A stretch of DNA of 64,000 bases. Source: Astropecten irregularis. Taxonomy: Eukaryota; Echinodermata; Asteroidea; Paxillosida; Astropectinidae. Position 1 is the stretch's first letter. Every line of letters starts with the position of its first letter. This document shows positions 63,858 through 64,000 of this stretch, one piece after another. The notes under the pieces were generated by a model. It searched no databases. It was not told where the DNA came from and was given only the letters and a program-made list of their open reading frames with translations. The position numbers and the translations under genes are program-made. The stretch covers positions 8,204,614 to 8,268,613 of the forward strand of contig OZ020258.1 in NCBI GenBank assembly GCA_963971285.1. The letters run 5' to 3'.

Positions 63858-64000
63858 TTGAAATTTCTCCCTCAATACTTAGGCAATCGAGCTGAAACTT
63901 GCACGAAATGTAGCCACAGATGTTCTCTACAGGAAAGTATGAGCGGTGCCAAATTCCAAAGTCATGTTCATGGCCGAAAATCCAAGTATAGCACCACACG
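63858..64000 (+). repeat. Partial satellite unit at right window edge
   Basis: The first 143 bases of a 'ccacag' subtype unit, preceded by a nine-T tract. It has the private change 'gagcggtgcc'. The array evidently continues beyond the window. Confidence 0.93.

Larger units (their letters stand above)
1..64000 (+). repeat. Satellite DNA array, ~217-bp unit, about 293 head-to-tail copies
   Basis: The same unit repeats across the entire window with starts at 166, 386, 606, 823, 1043 and so on to 63858. Spacings are almost all 216, 217, 218, 219, 220 or 221 bp; the exceptions are one 108-bp and one 308-bp unit. All units read in the same direction, and no foreign sequence interrupts them. One 217-bp unit counted by hand has about 44% GC and seven CpGs. 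Nearly invariant stretches include 'gagctgaaacttgca', 'aaattccaaagt', 'gtatagcaccaca' and 'gcacttagactatgag'. Each unit is open for about 62 codons on both strands. This is a by-product of the repeat: there is no ATG at the forward start, most unit lengths are not multiples of three, and a fixed TAG ends the forward frame in each unit. Likely heterochromatic DNA of a eukaryote; the family is not recognised. Confidence 0.98.

Noticed and set aside
1-64000. Hundreds of 61-65-codon open frames on both strands, with a cysteine-rich forward translation
   Set aside because: They are the same repeat read again and again. The forward frame starts at TTG and not ATG, ends at a fixed TAG, and most unit lengths are not multiples of three. 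Variants do not avoid replacement changes, and the opposite strand is equally open. Nothing suggests translation.
1-64000. CRISPR-like array
   Set aside because: Repeats are ~217 bp and contiguous, with no unique spacers between short repeats, no leader and no cas genes.
1-64000. Tandem genes, such as a small-RNA or 5S-type cluster
   Set aside because: I see no recognisable RNA gene, no internal promoter boxes in correct order and spacing, and no gene-plus-spacer pattern of conservation. The T6 tract could resemble a polymerase III terminator, but A/T tracts are common in satellites.
1-64000. CENP-B box or other known centromere-protein motif
   Set aside because: No stretch resembling the mammalian CENP-B box core was found in the unit on either strand by eye. 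The inverted repeat reported is a different feature.
1-64000. Transposon, LTR or other mobile element as source of the repeat
   Set aside because: No terminal inverted repeats, target-site duplications, polymerase, transposase or LTR boundaries are visible. Each unit ends directly at the next. A remote origin from an element cannot be excluded, but nothing here shows it.

Overview
The whole 64-kb window is one uninterrupted tandem array of a single satellite repeat. About 293 units begin inside it, plus a partial unit at the left edge. Every unit points the same way, and no unrelated sequence of any length lies between units. The unit is 216-221 bp long, mostly 216, 217 or 220, and about 44% GC by hand count on one unit. 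I take the unit to start at the ttg of 'ttgaaatttc' or 'ttgacatttg'. I see no gene, RNA gene, transposon, CRISPR array or single-copy DNA. Long satellite arrays with higher-order repeats are typical of eukaryotic heterochromatin (centromeric, pericentromeric, subtelomeric or sex-chromosome). I do not recognise the satellite family and cannot name the organism.

Units differ at about a dozen recurrent positions. Most lie in a left variable segment (unit positions 1-90) and a right variable segment (150-185). The middle (about 100-150) and the end (about 183-210) are nearly invariant. Combinations of variants define subtypes, and these are arranged in higher-order repeats (HORs) that change along the window. 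Layout: (A) 1-12,724, tetramers of 873 bp with nested 1,526-, 2,185- and 5,023-bp duplications; (B) 12,725-14,252, a 656-bp trimer in tandem; (C) 14,253-29,514, nested 873-, 1,086-, 2,398-, 2,613- and 4,580-bp duplications; a deletion-fused 308-bp unit at 29,515-29,822; (D) 29,823-40,064, periods of 1,525 and 1,961 bp and a copy pair 6,968 bp apart; (E) 40,065-49,682, a clear decamer HOR of 2,187-2,188 bp, three full copies followed by a nine-unit version; (F) 49,683-62,986, a 5,454-bp (25-unit) duplication with a 2,178-bp (10-unit) duplication inside it; (G) 62,987-64,000, units with more private changes, perhaps nearing an array edge.

The window reads as a record of repeated unequal crossing-over or amplification. 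Chimeric units sit at HOR junctions, one unit is cut to 108 bp, another junction fuses two units into 308 bp, and private single-base variants recur at exact HOR spacings. No gene system is present. What merits attention is the multi-scale HOR structure, the datable order of duplications, and a conserved short inverted repeat at the end of many units. All HOR claims assume the assembly is correct.
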